64,000 bases of DNA, taken from NCBI GenBank assembly GCA_031423955.1, contig JANPGJ010000643.1, positions 1-64,000 on the forward strand. The letters run 5' to 3'. The notes beneath the pieces are model-generated. The model did no database searches. It worked only from the letters and a program-made list of their open reading frames with translations, and was not told the origin of the DNA. Shown piece after piece: positions 62,887 through 64,000 of the stretch. Each line of letters begins with the position of its first letter. The first letter of the stretch is position 1. This DNA comes from JAEUOS01 sp031423955. Lineage in GTDB: Bacteria; Pseudomonadota; Gammaproteobacteria; Burkholderiales; JAEUOS01. A program made the position numbers and the translations under genes.

Positions 62887-63747
62887 TTACTTGTAGTGGT
62901 AAAAGCCGCGTCCGGTCTTGCGACCCAGGTAGCCGGCCGCGACCATTTCCTTCAGCAGCGGCGCCGGCCGGTATTTGCTGTCGTTGAAACCTTCGTAGAA
63001 CACTTCCATCACAGACAGCATGGTGTCGAGCCCGATCATGTCGGCCAAGGCCAGCGGGCCGATCGGCTGGTTGGTACCCAGGCGCATGCCGTTGTCAATG
63101 TCCTCGGCACTGGCCAAGCCTTCGGCCAGGACGAAAATCGCCTCGTTGATCATCGGGCACAGGATGCGGTTGACCGCGAAGCCTGGCGCGTTCTTCACGC
63201 AGATCGGCGTCTTGCCCAGGCGCTTCGAGAGGGCTTCGGTGGTGGCGAATGTATCGTCCGAGGTGGCCAGGCCGCGGATGATTTCCACCAGCGCCATCAC
63301 CGGCACCGGGTTGAAGAAATGCATTCCGATGAAGAGTTCCGGGCGCCCGGTCGAGGCGGCCAGGCCGGTGATGCTGATCGATGACGTATTGGTGGCGATG
63401 ATGGTGTCGGCGCCGGCGATGGCCGCCACGTCCTTGAGGATCCTGCGCTTCAAGTCTTCATTCTCGGTGGCGGCCTCGATGATGAAGTCCGCCTGGGCCA
63501 GGTCGGCCATCCTGGTGGAGCCGGTGATGCGCGCCATCGCTTCGGCCTTTTGTGCTTCGCTGAGCTTTTCCTTGCGCACCAGGCGGTCGAGGCTGCCGGA
63601 CACGGCCTTGAGCCCGCGTTCGATGGCGGCTTCGTTGATGTCGATCATCAGGGCATTGATGCCAACCACCGCGCAGGCCTGCGCGATGCCGTTGCCCATG
63701 GTGCCGGCGCCGATGATGCCGACGGTGTTGACTTGATTGCTGCTCAT
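62887..63747 (-). CDS. hbd: 3-hydroxybutyryl-CoA / 3-hydroxyacyl-CoA dehydrogenase
   Basis: 286 residues. NAD site VGIIGAGTMGNGIAQACA, ATNTSSISITGLA, catalytic His in FIGMHFFNPVPVMALVEII and C-terminal domain RLGTNQPIGPLALADMIGLD. Single-function 3HCDH oxidises (S)-3-hydroxybutyryl-CoA to acetoacetyl-CoA in fatty acid or aromatic degradation or PHB metabolism. Downstream of lpxH on the same strand, convergent with metZ. Confidence 0.95.
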   Translation of the reverse strand: MSSNQVNTVGIIGAGTMGNGIAQACAVVGINALMIDINEAAIERGLKAVSGSLDRLVRKEKLSEAQKAEAMARITGSTRMADLAQADFIIEAATENEDLKRRILKDVAAIAGADTIIATNTSSISITGLAASTGRPELFIGMHFFNPVPVMALVEIIRGLATSDDTFATTEALSKRLGKTPICVKNAPGFAVNRILCPMINEAIFVLAEGLASAEDIDNGMRLGTNQPIGPLALADMIGLDTMLSVMEVFYEGFNDSKYRPAPLLKEMVAAGYLGRKTGRGFYHYK

Positions 63748-63790
63748 GTCGAATGCTCCTTTTTTGCTAAATGATGCGGGTTGGCTTGAT

Positions 63791-64000
63791 TCAGTCCGGA
63801 TACATCATTTGCGCACCCTGCGCGTCAACCCGCAGGTAACCGGGGCGCTGGTCCCAGGCCGGCAACACCCAGCGCCGGGTCTGGCGACCGAACATCAGGT
63901 AGTCGTGGCATGCCGGGCGGTGGGTGTGGCCATGGATCATGCGCGTGGCACGGGTGGCGTCAAACAGTCGCGCGACCGCATCCGGATTGACATCCATGAT
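63791..64000 (-). CDS. lpxH: UDP-2,3-diacylglucosamine hydrolase, C-terminal fragment (cut by right edge)
   Basis: 70 residues of the C-terminus. IMDVNPDAVARLFDATRATR and MIHGHTHRPACHD (with the metal-binding GHTHRP) then WVLPAWDQRPGYLRVD. LpxH makes lipid X in lipid A synthesis. The N-terminal part is off the window; a start cannot be assigned. Confidence 0.93.
   Translation of the reverse strand: MMDVNPDAVARLFDATRATRMIHGHTHRPACHDYLMFGRQTRRWVLPAWDQRPGYLRVDAQGAQMMYPD

Overview
The window is high-GC chromosomal DNA, almost certainly from a betaproteobacterium. The blocks ppc / hemC-hemD-hemX-hemY, leuC-leuD-leuB-asd-fimV-truA-trpF-trpB-trpA-accD, folC-SPOR-cvpA-purF-metZ, yajC-secD-secF-tgt and nudJ-mnmA-purB are orders I associate with that class. 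A PEP-CTERM protein with its PrsT-type TPR partner suggests an environmental, biofilm- or floc-forming relative of Rhodocyclales/Nitrosomonadales; the exact genus cannot be read from the sequence. No rRNA, tRNA, CRISPR array, transposase or phage gene was seen.

Layout. 1-4611 (minus): a tightly coupled operon of a GAF-HlyD adaptor, a membrane M50 metalloprotease with a PqqD-like N-terminus and a HlyD-like C-terminus, and a SecA paralogue running off the left edge; this looks like an uncharacterised export/processing system. 4976-8870 (minus): the proton-translocating transhydrogenase operon pntA1-pntA2-pntB. Next to its 3' end sits a VapBC-type toxin-antitoxin module, followed by a second, truncated copy of the pntB 3' end. 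9086-15677: SIMPL protein, lipoprotein, nudJ, a conserved orphan, mnmA, GST, purB and a secreted hypothetical. 15768-19902: a ZnuD-like TonB receptor with a small Cys/His protein, then convergent cytochrome c' and cytochrome b561 genes. 20042-24594 (minus): tgt-yajC-secD-secF.

25218-29185 holds PrsT and a PEP-CTERM protein with a clear sigma-54 type -24/-12 promoter. 29604-35000 is a mixed set (ZIP transporter, recR, lipoprotein hydrolase, cupin, CoA transferase, 3-hydroxybutyrate dehydrogenase). 35076-42771 has ppc, a thioredoxin-like protein and hemCDXY. 42896-55448 is an anabolic run for leucine, aspartate-family amino acids and tryptophan, with fimV and truA embedded and accD at the end. 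55604-62812 carries a DksA-like gene, folC, a SPOR protein, cvpA, purF, an NAD(P)-binding protein and metZ. In front of metZ lies a well-matched SAM-II riboswitch with an additional hairpin and an intrinsic terminator, so methionine synthesis is probably controlled by SAM attenuation. 62887-64000 (minus) holds 3-hydroxyacyl-CoA dehydrogenase and the 3' end of lpxH.

Most likely novel material: the SecA/M50/HlyD operon, the toxin-antitoxin module bounded by a duplicated pntB end, and the elaborated SAM-II leader. Several genes use TTG or GTG starts supported by Shine-Dalgarno spacing or 4-bp overlaps. All family assignments come from reading the translations; no database search was run.
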